A DNA stretch of 64,000 nucleotides from Symsagittifera roscoffensis (taxonomy: Eukaryota; Xenacoelomorpha; Acoela; Convolutidae), in the NCBI RefSeq assembly GCF_963678635.1, contig NC_087065.1, positions 31,808,375-31,872,374 of the forward strand, in the 5' to 3' direction. Under the pieces are notes generated by a model. That model made no database searches. It saw only the letters and a list, made by a program, of their open reading frames with translations, and was not told the DNA's origin. Positions 13,549-24,671 of the stretch are shown piece after piece. Both the position numbers and the translations under genes were made by a program. Numbering within the stretch: the first letter of the stretch is position 1; the number at the start of each line of letters is the position of its first letter.

Positions 13549-13819
13549 CCACCTCGATGTTCAAAAATACGTACAGATCCGAGTTACAAGGCATCCCCAC
13601 CACGCACAATCTCCACGCCATTCCCAGACGAGGTCGAACACAAAACAAGTTCTCTACATAATACAGAAAAACCCGTCATAGCAAACCATTCTGAAATCAG
13701 ATTGATTTCGTTGGAAAACACAGTCGTTCTCACAAGATGTTCGCCAAATACCAACGTTCATCATCCATCCTATGAATTGCAGAAAGATAATTCTAAAAAC
13801 TCTGTAAAACCCGGATGGG

Positions 13820-14229
13820 TGGAACCTGATCTAAACTATATTTTATGATTGGATAAATTAGATATTTTACCACTGTAAAGTATTTAATATTAACCAATCA
13901 TGATCCATCTAACTAACAACCCACTTATTTGTAAGTGCTGAAATTACTTTTAATTTCAGCACCAGAGAGATTTGAATTTAACTTAGAAATTAGTTGTCTC
14001 TCCAAGAGAACTTCAGCAGCCGCAATAAACCAGTATACTCTAGATCTATTGAGCCTAGCAGAGACTAGTTAAACACCCTGAGACTAGAAAGTATAAGAGT
14101 AAGATTAGGATCGGTATTAGACTAAGAAGTTGCACGAATCTATCCGGCCGAAAATAAGATAGCGTGACGAGCAGACGGTGTACCCTATCCGAAATTAATC
14201 TATGAGTTAACCACATCGGTCATAACTCA
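13820..14229 (+). repeat. 3' LTR of retroelement A (410 bp)
   Basis: It begins TGGAACC and ends ATAACTCA, giving the TG...CA ends of LTRs. It matches both copy B LTRs along its length. A perfect 12-bp stem with a 4-base loop lies at 13935-13962 and is largely kept in copy B. AATAAA at 14024-14029 is a likely polyadenylation signal. Near the end, TGAGTTA and TAACTCA form an inverted repeat enclosing the variable tract ATCGGTC (14215-14221). The preceding CGGATGGG serves as polypurine tract. Confidence 0.93.
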
Positions 14230-14777
14230 CTTGAGAGAAAAAGTAAAAAAAAAATAACTGATATTGTATAGTATTAAAATTTGACAGGCTGATCTAAAAA
14301 AAATAGACTCAGCAGCGAGTGATGGATTTTTGTGAGTGGGTTAAGCAAAAAATACGATGACAGCTTAGTTTCAATGTTTCAAACTGGAAAACACATAACC
14401 CAGTTATAGAAAAAGAAGATGGTAAGATTTAAATGTTGAGCAGTCCTAAGTGATTACTTGCTTACAAAACAAATACTTAAAAGTCGAATTTCATCCTTTA
14501 TCGCGTTTGAATAAATTTCTAATCAGAAATAGACTGAGGCACTAGTTGACGAGTTTCCTGAGATAAAAAGCTCTGAATGCATCTTCTGGTACTGAGCAAT
14601 CAAACCAATAAATACCGTGGCAGTACGTTGCTTCTTAACTCCCCTGTCTTGATTCCCCAGGCTTAGGTGGATAATTAATTTTTGGACATGCGGATTTGGT
14701 TATTTTTGCACAGTTATTTTTTGGAACCCTTGTACTTAAAAATACAAAAGTGTGCTTCGAAAAAAAACATACCAAGT
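14230..14777. other. Intergenic DNA right of copy A
   Basis: There is no coding signal here. The first four bases after the LTR (CTTG) would be copy A's target duplication, but the other end is outside the window. Confidence 0.4.
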
Positions 14778-15490
14778 CTTTTTTGACAATTATAAAGGAT
14801 TATAATTACCAAAATTAGGTATTTTAAAATATCTATAATTAACGCAGACCCAGGAATCTAGAAAAATGGACAAAAACTTCAGATGGTTTGAGTCGGTTAT
14901 TATTGACGTTTTCCAGTCGTGATTCAAGCTAAATTTTTTGTAAGATTTGTTCAGTTCTTTTTTTTCTAAAAATAAAGGCATGTGTGAAAATGTTCAGTTT
15001 GAGCATTTCGGCACAATTAAAGCGATGCTTTTTAGAGTGATTTTCAAGCCAAAACAACTCACCCCGCATCCAAAATTAGGCAATTTTAACGGATTATTAA
15101 GATGCTTTTTTGACAATTATAAAGGATTATTATTACCAAAGTTAGGTGTTTCAAAAGATTTATAATTAACGCAGACCCAGGAATCTAGAAAAATGGACAA
15201 AAATTTCAGATGGTTTGAGTCGGTTTTTATTGACGTTTTTCAGTCGTGATTCAAGCTAAGTTTTGGTAAATTTTGTTCAGTTCTTTTTTTTTTGAATATT
15301 AGGCGTTTGAGAAATTGTTCAGTTTGACCAGTTCGGCATAATTAAAGCGAGTGCTTTTTAGAGTGATTTTCAAGCCAAAACAGCTCACCCCGCATCCAAA
15401 ATTAGGCAATTTTAACGGATTATTAAGATGCTTTTTTGACAATTATAAAGATTATAATTATTAAAATTAGGTGTTTCAAAGGATTTATAA
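14778..15490. repeat. Tandem repeat, about 326-bp unit
   Basis: Units start at 14778, 15105 and 15431 (partial), each with CTTTTTTGACAATTATAA. Units one and two are near-identical, including a shared CGCAGACCCAGGAATCTAG block and a CACCCCGCATCCAAAATTAG block. Small indels separate the copies. It has no coding potential. It is likely a short satellite array or a locally duplicated repeat. Confidence 0.85.
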
Positions 15491-16330
15491 TTAATTATAA
15501 TCGTGATTTCTTCCAATAGATTATAATCTTTTATAATTGGTTATAATTGTTTACAGTTCATGAAAAAACCCTTAGAACCAATTATAATTGATTAAAATCG
15601 ATTCTAATCTCTTATTTTGCCAAAAATGTTTCACGCGAAAACAACATTTGAATTATATCTTATGGGTTTAATGTTTTGTTTCTCTATAACAAATTCTCTA
15701 AAAGAGAGACATCTTGTCACACTTTGGTCCATCTGAACACAAAGTTTTACCACGAAACAAAAGTTTCATAACGATCAATTCTTATTAGCTGAAAGGTTCC
15801 CGCGGTAGGTGAAAAAAAAATTTTTTTTTAAATCAATCATGAAACTAAATCAAATTGCTGATGTTTTGGTGGTTAAAAAAGCTTAAAATGTGCATCATGA
15901 AACAACTCTAATGTGGAAGAGATGAAAAAAAAAGTTTTTTAATTGAATCGATTTGAAAATTTTATAAACAGTTTTCTCATTTTTCACAGGAACCAACGTC
16001 TACAAAAAAGAATAGAATGTAAGCAATTTAGCTGCAACTTCGAAGACAAAATGGGCAAACGAAAAGTATTATAACCGATTGTAATCAATTATATTTGATT
16101 TTTGTGCAAAACTCATGAATTAGAATTTGGGATAAAAATAATTAATTATAATCGATTTTAATTGATTATAATTGTAGCGAAAAAAAAAGAGGGATAAGTA
16201 ATCGATTATTATTGATTAAAATTTGTTATAATTAAATTTTATTTTATTTCGAAAAGAGAGGTTATAATCTGTTATTAATTAATTAGATTTGTTTTTTTTT
16301 TTACACTTCTATTAAGACTGGTACTAAAAT
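15491..16330. repeat. Region dense in TAATTATAAT / ATTATAATC palindromic motifs
   Basis: Short motifs of the form ATTATAATCGATTATAAT and variants recur many times between 15480 and 15620 and again between 16070 and 16300. The rest is AT-rich with no ORF. The motif also ends each unit of the adjacent tandem array, so the two repeats may share an origin. Confidence 0.5.
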
Positions 16331-16898
16331 TGTAATACAATCAATTATTAGCGCTTGAAACTGTTGCGGGCGCGTACCCATTAGGAACAATGTGTAAAAA
16401 GAATAAAAAAAAATAGATATAATTGTTTAGCTTTAATTTTTGAGCGTTACAAACTTTTACCCCTGAAATTTTTTCTTAAAAGTTGTTCATCCTTACATTT
16501 TTGTGTCCCAGCTCAATATTTTGAAAAATTTTTGATTAAATTTTTTGTTCTAGGCTTAATTGAGACTTAATCAGATCAGTGCTTAATATTATCACCATCA
16601 ATTTTCAGAATCACTTGAGTTTTTTTAGGGTATGGCAGAGCTCAGATTCATTTAGATGTTGCTGACATCTTAATGTCCAAATAAGTTTTCAACCGAAATT
16701 CGAGTGCATGAAGTTCGAGTGTAAGTTCTTTGATAAGGTGTAATTCTGGTGGTTGCTGTGGTCAGTCCAAAACTGACATGCTAATGTCAATGAACCAATG
16801 CTTTGTGAACCATTGTTTTTTTGAAAAATAAGTCCCCACGATCCACATTATAGAAGTATGCGGCCGGGCGCCTAACCTTTTCTCAGAAAGCTTTCGAC
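16331..16898. other. Intergenic DNA, nothing recognised
   Basis: AT-rich sequence without a credible gene or repeat that I can name. Confidence 0.4.
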
Positions 16899-17290
16899 CA
16901 GGGGCGGATTTAGGGGGGGGGGATGCCTCTCCCCTCAGAGATTCGACCCCCTGTCGACCCAAAGGGTCCCCCTTTTGTACTATTTTGAGATATCCATTTT
17001 TGGCTCACTTACCCTCAAATTTTTCTAAAGGGGCCCTTTGCGCCAATAAAAACTAGTTTTTGAGGGGGAGCGCGCGCCAAAAAAAAACCCGATTTTTTGT
17101 CAAAATTTTTCAAAAAGTTCACCTTTTTGACCTTTTTTTTTCAAAAATTTGCCTGCGGCGCAGAAGATTTGGCCAATATAGCTTCTTTTTTACTGCTTTA
17201 GGAGAGCTCCGATGATCAATTCGGTCGACCTAAAAAAAAGGTCAAAATTAAAAAAAAGGTCGACATTAAAAACCCAATACAAAAGAAATA
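16899..17290 (+). repeat. DNA-transposon end, CAGGGGCGGATTTAGG family
   Basis: Sequence from 16899 starts CAGGGGCGGATTTAGG, then a G-run, then ATTCGACCCCC. The same pattern starts the unit at 37663 (CAGTAGCGGATTTAGG), and its counterpart ends at 57663. The inner part (about 17080-17270, with GGAGAGCTCCGATGATCAAT and GGTCGAC blocks) resembles 57400-57600. It is a relic of a second copy of the same terminal-inverted-repeat family. The transposon superfamily is not determined. Confidence 0.55.
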
Positions 17291-17931
17291 GGAATTTTCA
17301 GCGTTTTTGAAAAAAAAATTTAAGTGAAAAGAAAATAAAAGCCGAAATTATCGTATCCAGGACTACGTTATGCACACAAAAAATTAAATTTTTCATGCAA
17401 AAAAATTTTTTTTCGAAAAATGTTTGTTTGCGTACGAAATTCGATCTGCGGTTGAAAAAAATCCAAAAAAAATTTTGGGCCAAATTTTCAAAATTACTTG
17501 AAAAATTTTTTGTGTCGCCATCAAAAAAATGCCAGTCATACAGTTTCCATTTATGGGAATTGTATGACAAGCATTTTTTTTCAAAAAACGAAATTTCGGT
17601 TTTTTATCACCAGACTGTTTTATTAGAATCAAACAGCCACAAAAATAAGTTCATATCTTTTTTCAACCATTTTTAGAAACTGTATGAAAATTGTATGACA
17701 AGCAATTTTCCACAAACTTGATGTATGGAATTGTCTGATAAGCATTTTCGGTGTATGGAGGTCAACCCGGGTTGCTTGAATAAATTGTTTTCTCTGTCTA
17801 TTTTATAGTCACTGAGAGTGATAAAGCAGATTCAAACTCTGAGTTCTCAGCTGTGTACCAATGTCTCTGAACGCGTGACCTTGGACACATCATAATAATA
17901 ATAATTGATACCACTGAAGGTTATTATTACA
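17291..17931. other. Low-complexity A/T tracts and short GTATGACAAGCATTTT repeats
   Basis: There are runs of A and T with TTTTCGAAAAA motifs near 17400, and three loose copies of an ATGGAATTGTATGACAAGCATTTT-like motif at about 17545-17580, 17680-17710 and 17720-17750. Both strands appear open in places only because of composition. There is no gene. Confidence 0.4.
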
Positions 17932-18519
17932 TCATGCGATTACTGCTATTGCAGTAGCAGTATGATACTTCTTATAGTTTGTCTCTTCTGGAAATTTGTC
18001 TAGATAACTCGGTTCCAGACACGCAATAGCGTCCAGACCTGACTAGAAGAGAGAGTCTCCGACATAAAGTGTATCGCCGATGAGCCATTTTCGCGAAGCC
18101 AACCAGTCTTCGTAGTACTGAAGCCTAGTTGGAAGAGCTTCCAGGAATTCCTTTTTCTTCGCCTCGAAATCTCCGATTCCGTGGCATATCATCGCAAATC
18201 GGGTGCGAAAGTCAAAAACATTGTCCATCAGAGCTTCTTGCTTCGCGATTTCTTCGTTTGTTTGTCATCCGAACATTCCTTACTTCCTGCCGAGATACTT
18301 CAAGATCGTTTGAGTCTGGGAAGTCTTGAAATCTCCATCAATTACGTAAGGCAGGTTTGGGAAATCGATGCCTCAGTTGATTTTGTCTTGTTCTAACCAT
18401 TCATTTGCTGTGGCCGGCGTGTATTATTTCCACTCGTAGGGAATTTCGAGGTACTCCATAAGAAGTCTAATGGGTTCGCCCATACCTCGAAGGTTCCAGT
18501 AGCCAAACTTCAGCGTCAT
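17932..18519 (-). pseudogene. Mu-class glutathione S-transferase, intronless pseudogene
   Basis: Reading from 18519 leftwards gives an N-terminus of thioredoxin-fold type (MTLKFGYWNLRGMGEPIRLL), then PYVIDGD and [13 protein letters not shown], then an alpha-helical C-terminal domain (EALPTRLQYYEDWLASRKWL). The catalytic-type Tyr of mu GSTs is present (GYWNLRG). GSTs conjugate glutathione to electrophiles in the cytosol. The frame stays in register for 196 codons, close to the usual 215-220, but contains five stop codons (two TAA, two TGA, one TAG) and no intron. That fits a processed retropseudogene of a host gene. No poly-A tail is obvious. Confidence 0.88.
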
Positions 18520-18723
18520 TTTGAACCCTAATATCAATCCAGATTGTTGAAATCAAAGTTGTGTAGAATAACCGAATTTCAGAATTTCTGAAGTAAAGTA
18601 AGCGTTTATTTTCTTAAAATTTAAACAGAAAATGGCATTTGACAATTTGGTTAGCCTAATATTTCTTTGAATCTTTCTTAAAATTTGAAGGCTGTGCTTA
18701 CAAAGGTTGATTTAACTGCAACT
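18520..18723. other. Spacer between GST pseudogene and Polinton
   Basis: No feature is recognised. It ends at the Polinton target duplication (18724-18729). Confidence 0.4.
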
Positions 18724-18729
18724 AACGTT
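18724..18729. repeat. Polinton target-site duplication, left (AACGTT)
   Basis: AACGTT sits directly outside the terminal inverted repeat and is repeated exactly at 37213-37218. Six bases is the usual Polinton duplication length. Confidence 0.92.
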
Positions 18730-19125
18730 AGTAGTATAGCTAATTTACACTGGGATCGGGGGGGGGGGGGGGGGGGGGGTGATCCCTACAGGGATCATTG
18801 GGTATTGAGATCCCAACGTAAATTTTTGAGATCCCAAAGTACTGATCCCATGTAAAATTTGTTATGATCCCAAATAATGATCCCACAAGTTTGATCCCAA
18901 TGTATAATTTTTTAAACCAATGATCCTGAATATAAATTTTTGTTAGGTTGATAGCTAAATCGTCCAAATGCCCAGACGGTGTATTTCGTTCTTTTTGTTC
19001 ATGCACCAAATTGGAGTGGTATATAAAGTGGTTATAGCGATTAGTTTCAAGCATGGTATATGAAAGACGCTTGATTTCTGCACCGAATATGTTTGAAATA
19101 TATGTATAGAATCAGCTTGAAATTT
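18730..19125 (+). repeat. Polinton left terminal inverted repeat
   Basis: It is inverted against 36817-37212 and nearly identical. It holds a 22-G run (18758-18779) and about nine GATCCC/GGGATC motifs between 18752 and 18900. Polinton ends are presumed origins for protein-primed replication, so these iteron-like motifs may bind replication proteins or integrase. Confidence 0.95.
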
Positions 19126-19435
19126 TTATGTATTACTATAGACTGGTTTCTGTAAACGTCTATGTCAAGTACTTTCAGGAAGAAACTGTTGAAGAATTAA
19201 ACTGAAAACATACGTTTCAAGGTTAAATTGAATTTTGTAAACTTTTGGTTAAAATATAACACCAATTCTAACACGCACACTGGTACACATTAAAACATAA
19301 AACATGTCTCAAAGTCAATATTAGATAAGAAGCGTTTGCAGCGAAATTACTTCTGGCTTGGCCATTGAATGTAAACGCTGTTACTGTTTACTGCACAATA
19401 TTTTACACACTATCACATTAACAAATAATTTTTTC
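19126..19435. other. Subterminal Polinton DNA, non-coding
   Basis: AT-rich sequence between the TIR and the 3' end of the polymerase gene; nothing recognised. Confidence 0.4.
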
Positions 19436-22400
19436 TTATTTCCTGCGAAAACGTTTTGGTTGCGTTGGCACATCTTCAACGGCTTCACGATCTAGAAAAG
19501 AATTATCCGACGATTCTGAAGACGATTCTGCAGAAGTTTCAGCACTCAAATCGGCAATATCGTCACTGTCAATGTCACTCTCGTGTATCTGATCGAGACG
19601 TGCAAATCCAGGATCCGGAGTCTGGAATTCTATTTCATTTGAGGCTGTTGACATAAGATCGAACAATGAACGATGTACATGTGATTGGCTTGTGCTGGGG
19701 TCAATGAAGCTATCTTGACTATCGTATCGCTCATCTTGCGTATAATCCCAGTCTATTTGTGTTCGATCAAGTTCTTGCGACATACCATCTAGTATATTCT
19801 CTTGATCCCATTCTATTGGCGCGTCATTGTCTTCAAAATGAGCAACCCATGCATCTAGATCATCATCATCATCAATATCTCGATCTAATGTTTCATCGTT
19901 CACACTATCGGCATGAAATGTAGAGCTGTTATTACCACCACGACTATCGTTTGAATGCGGTTCTGAAGACTCGATGTAACCATATGGCAACGTTGAAATG
20001 CCATCATCCAATATATACCGTTTATCGTCGAACGATGACAATGCTATCTTATTCGTACGAACAGTATTCAGAACATGACGATCAGATGCAATTCTGGTAT
20101 TTTCAGCTCGATAGAGACTACCCGTCTCAAGAGTTTCTTCATACTTCCGATGAGTAAGAAGATTTTGAGTTGCCCTGGAAATGCCTTTAGCTGAAAGCTT
20201 TCGATGATCTAAATAAAATGAATAAATTATTACTAATCGTTTATACACTGAAATTTTTTTTGAAAAAAATTTTTTTCCCCAAATTTTCGACAAATTTTTT
20301 TTCGAAAAAAAAATTTTTCCCAAATTTTTTTTCGAAAAAAAATTTTTTCCCAAATTTTTTTTTCGACAAAATTTTTTTCGAAAAAAATTTTTTTTCCCAA
20401 ATTTTTTTTTCGACAATTTTTTGTTCGAAAAAATTTTTTTTCCCAAATTTTTTTTCGACAGTTTTTTTTCGAAAAAAATTGTTTCACAAATTTTCGACAT
20501 TTTTTTTCGAAAAAATTTTTTTTCCCAAATTTTTTTTTCGACAATTTTTTTTTCGAAAAAAATTTATCCCAAATTTTCGACAAATTTTTTTTCGAAAAAA
20601 ATTTTTTCCCAAATTTTTTTTTCGACAAATTTTTTCACCCAAATTTTCGACAATTTTTTTCGAAAAAAATTTTTTGCCAAATTTCAGAAAAAAATTTTCT
20701 CGAAAATTTTTGGTTTTCCCAATTTTTTTTTGTCGACAAATTGAAAAAAAATTCTAAATTTTTCGACAAAATTTGATGAGTAATTGAAAGTAGTACTCAC
20801 TTAGAGAGACGATTGAGTATAACTTGGGTTTTAAAGCAATGAAGTCCGTGATGGTGTCGGCTGGGAACTCATCTTTGTATTTGAGAACTATCAGTTTGTT
20901 TTGCTTGTTAAACAGGGGATGGTTTTCGGGATAATTTGAGAAATCGAATTCGTCAATAATGTTGGATTTGTTTTTCAAAATTTCGTAAAAATCTGCATTC
21001 TTTTCGGTTTCTATTTCGTAAAGCAAACTATCGGTATCGGAGTAAAGCAATCGACATTCAAAGTTTGGTTTCATAATTTCATAGTGAAACCGATACATTT
21101 CAAATTTAGCGATTTCAAGCACGCATGCTCCTACTATGGTAGGTACATTCCAATTAATAACTCGTGGTGCTGACGTCAATGTCGCTAAATCATCACCAAA
21201 TATTTTAAATGTCTTGAAGTCAAAAGCAGAAATTTGTTGCATTGTTTCTTCAGCGTTATGTACAATATTAACCTTCACTCTTTTTCTTTTCGATTCGCAT
21301 GTTTTTCCATATGCGGAATTATTCAACAATTTGTACAGTGCTTCTTCAAATTTGTTTCGTGCAGCTTTCCTTTTGTTTGTGTTTAGGGTTATATAGGGTT
21401 CTAACCATAGTTCTTGCTTGAACTTCAAAACTCTATGTACTTTCGTTATTTTTAAACCCAACCGAACATAGAGTTGTAAGAGTTTGTAATGCACTGTATA
21501 ATTACTCTTGTTATGCAATGTCTGAAGCAGTTTTTTTACTTTGCCAGGAGCAACTCGATAATTATCATTGCTTTTCATTTGTTCTGCCAGATCTCGTTGG
21601 TAATCACTTAACCACTCTTCTGGCACCACTTCTTTGGTTGGTGCTAAAGGATAGTCTCGATGGGATTCATGAAGTTCTTGAGGGTACTCGAGATCTACTT
21701 CAAGAATGAAACCAATATCTGAATCTTCTGGAGTTGCCAATATTTCATCAAGGCTCGTTTCACTGCTTGTACTAACTTCACCGTCTTCCTTAACATGGAT
21801 TAACTCAAAGTCCCTTGCTGGTAATTTATGCATTTGCATAACACCTCCATATAGATTATTTGCATCCAACATGAAGCCATAACTTGTTTTTTCTTCAGGG
21901 TTGTACTTTTCATTCATGTACGGGTTGTTTGCATTGAATTTTCTTTTTTCAAAAACAGATGCTGTCCCACCCCGCATCATATTTTCCACCATTTCTAAAT
22001 GTTCTCTTTCCGAAAGAAGTTCAATATCAGCATTACAGATCCTCTTGAAAGCATCTCCCGCAAGATTCGACGCAGTAAAATGATGCGCGCAATCTAATCC
22101 ATAGCTTGCGTGAGTTATCGAACGAAACTCTTCAAAAACACATGCGAGAAGAAGAGTATCACATGTGAGATAGAGATTGTGATATTGCTCTAAGTTTATG
22201 CATTTGAATTTATCGAAGACTGTTTGAGCATGTTTTAAATCTTCTTCACTAACACTGATTTTTCTTCCTTCTAATGAGTTTCCCCATGCACTGAGTGGTG
22301 GCAGATTTTGTTCATCAAACTTTAATCGATTTGACATATAGGAATAAGGGTAAAAACCTTTCCTCTTTAGAAGTGCGCGAGAACTCTCATCAGCTTGTTT

Positions 22401-24671
22401 GAAGTGTTCATCTAGTATAGAGAACTTGTCAGCTGGTAAATTATCAACAAGTTTTTGTAACGAAGAATTCAAAAATTTACATGAGTCTATGAATCGCATG
22501 TATTCATAGACATTTTGCTGAACACCATTTGCTCGTGTGTAAGTGTCAACCAAAACACCAATGCTTAGTGAGATATACTTCTCATCTGTTGCGGGTATGA
22601 CTTGGATCGTGCTCGTTGGTTCCAACTCACCCAAAGCCAAACAAATATGGTGAAGATCATAATTTTGTATATTGTGTCCAACAACTGGTGTATATCGCAC
22701 CTTTCGTCGCGCTAGGTTACACTTTGAGTGCGCCCACCCTAGGAAATCACCACTGTAGTAACAGTGGTCCAAACATTTTGTTTCACCTTCAACAAACTCT
22801 GCTAGGCACAACCAGCATGAGGTGGCTTCATCCTGCTTCAGGATAGATCGATTGCCAATATAGTTTGGGTATCGATTTTTTTGTTGGTAGATTTGTTTTG
22901 CTAGTATGTGTAACTGCTCGATGAACTTTGGTATACATTTTTCACTACTGTTTAAATCAAAGAAGTATGGTTTTGAAGAACCATGTTCAATCGCGCACAG
23001 AGAGTAACCAGAGGGTTCATGTTTTTCTAAGATCCTAGACGACGAAGTGTTTGGGTTGTTATTGCATGTGGTTACAGGTTTCAAAAACGATTCGAAATCG
23101 AAGTAGATAACGACAGGAACAAAACTAAGTGCTGCATAGTTGTTGAATTTGTATTTATTGCTTCCATCTTCAGCGGATGGCATTTTTATTACTGCAGGTT
23201 CATGTTCTTTGCATGGTCTTTGATGCATCTTGTTCGCTTCTTCGCTATAACTTATGTGAAAACAGTTCCGACACAGGCGCATGAATGTACGGAATTTATA
23301 ATTTTTGATTTCACATATGAATCTTAACAGGTTAGTTATTACCACGAAATGATGTTTACCGGGCTCAAATAACAACAAAAGATCCATACTGAATGTATCT
23401 TCAGACTCATTTTTTGATATCAACATAGGCACCAAGTCTCCTTTTTCATAAAGAAACACATTGACACGAACTTTGTTCAAACGTTCAAACTCGGGTATAA
23501 CTCTGAAACTCATTGGCGTTGGAAACTAACCGATTGGTTTTTTGGCGTTGCTCGTTCTGTAAGTTGCAGGGCATGTTTTTTCAGCAGTTGGATCTTCGTA
23601 TCTTCCAACAATTAAATTCAAACGATAATGAAGGTGATAAGCAGCAGTAAAACAAAGATTAAAACAGTCATGGTCATCATGGTTGCGAATATTAATTAAA
23701 TGACTGGATTTTGCAATTTTTAATGGTAATGTTATATGTGATGACCCTCGAATGGGATTCATTTTACCAAATTTGATAAACAATCTAACCACTTGTTGTA
23801 AAACCCATCCGCTTCCGTGTGAAGCAAATGAATGAAGCACCGATTGCATTCTATCAACCATTTCATAAAACGTTCCATCCGCAAGTCCGTCGGATAGAAT
23901 CGGAACCATAAGCGAATTAACATAAATGTCAACTAGCTCATTTTGAGTGGGGTTGTTCAGATCTTCGTCATTGATCACTGACGGTTTTTGTAAACTCAAA
24001 TTTAATGAAAATTGAACTTTTTGAGGCCATTGGAAACCATTTGCCAAAATCAAATTTTGGATTTGTTCTTTGTGCTTAGACATAAATTCTAATATATCTA
24101 CACTATCATCACCAGGAATAAGAAAAGTTTTCAGGGTACCATTGAAAGCAGATTCATGTAATTCAATGTCATTCACATTCATGTTTGGGGCAATTGTTTC
24201 GTTTTTGCTGATGGATTCAGTATTGTTACTAGTAGCGACAGGTAAACTATGAAGAGTAATCATATGGTTATTGAGTTGATTGTTAGAAACAAAGCCTAAA
24301 TTACAATATTCACATAAATTGGCTATGCTCTCATGAGTTGAAATAAAATGTTGTTCAAGAGAAGATAACAATAACGATGTGAAAGGGCAATCATTACACA
24401 TGTAAGTTGGAATACTTTTTTCCACAGCATGAAAATTTCGTTCATGTCTGGTTCGGTTAGTTTTAAATGTGAAAAGTATTGGACAAAAATTACATTTGTG
24501 TTTTGCAGGATTCATTATCAAGTGTTCCAGAGAAATAGAAGTTTGCAAATAAAATTCGTCTTGGTACAAATTTTCAATTACATAACACGACTTCATGGGA
24601 TTGGTTGAATTTGAAAATATGCTACATGTATTCCCGCTCAAATTTGAGTTTAAACGGCAATCGCCCGCCAA
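19436..24671 (-). CDS. polB: Protein-primed DNA polymerase B (two exons; one in-frame TAG)
   Basis: This replicates the element. The first exon runs 24671-20801, then a GT-AG intron 20800-20209, then the second exon 20208-19436; the phases join exactly. The N-terminal part has C2H2-type fingers (CNFC...H.RNFH, CNDCPF, CEYCNLGF) and a conserved INIRNHDDHDCFNLC block. Exonuclease motifs are YFDFES, GHNIQNYD and CDTLLLACVF. Polymerase motifs are DANNLYG (A), NNSAYGK (B) and YSDTDS (C). The second exon starts with KLSAKG and ends in a long acidic, Ser-rich tail. A TAG at 23528-23526 lies in frame after AKKPIG and before FPTPM. Total length of about 1547 codons suits the family. The stop is either a recent nonsense mutation, a readthrough site or an error. 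Confidence 0.93.
20250..20765. repeat. Minisatellite inside the polB intron
   Basis: The motif TTTTTTTCGAAAAAAATTTTTTTCCCAA-type, often with CGACAA, is repeated about 12 times with varied length. It lies wholly within the intron 20209-20800. It opens long reading frames on both strands (Phe/Lys-rich or Lys/Asn-rich), which are artefacts. Near-palindromic TTCGAA cores give it strong hairpin potential. Confidence 0.85.

Larger units (their letters stand above)
1..14229 (+). mobile_element. Ty3/gypsy-type LTR retroelement, copy A (5' LTR outside window)
   Basis: The order is leader, small basic ORF, gag with a zinc knuckle, protease, RT with a YLDD box, RNase H, integrase, two small membrane ORFs, a Pro/Ser-rich ORF, envelope-like glycoprotein and 3' LTR. 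Protease-RT-RNaseH-integrase is the Ty3/gypsy order. The window opens inside the leader, which matches copy B near position 56055, so roughly 0.5 kb of leader plus the 5' LTR lie to the left. The copy is dead: gag, pol and env all carry stops and frameshifts. About 3.7 kb present in copy B (its positions of about 38955-42672) is missing at about 13455; the junction shares a CAA, which suggests a microhomology deletion. Confidence 0.93.

Noticed and set aside
16762-16962. 66-codon - strand frame near the transposon end
   Set aside because: Short, spans a transposon boundary, no recognised motif.
17395-17676. Overlapping short frames on both strands
   Set aside because: Produced by A/T runs; open on several frames at once.
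18740-19054. 104-codon frame in the Polinton left terminus, and its mirror at 36888-37202
   Set aside because: It is identical in both inverted repeats, ends in a Pro run made by the homopolymer, and no gene is expected in a terminal repeat.
20218-20757. Phe/Lys-rich open frames on both strands, up to 179 codons
   Set aside because: They are translations of the A/T minisatellite in the polB intron; no complexity, and open on both strands.
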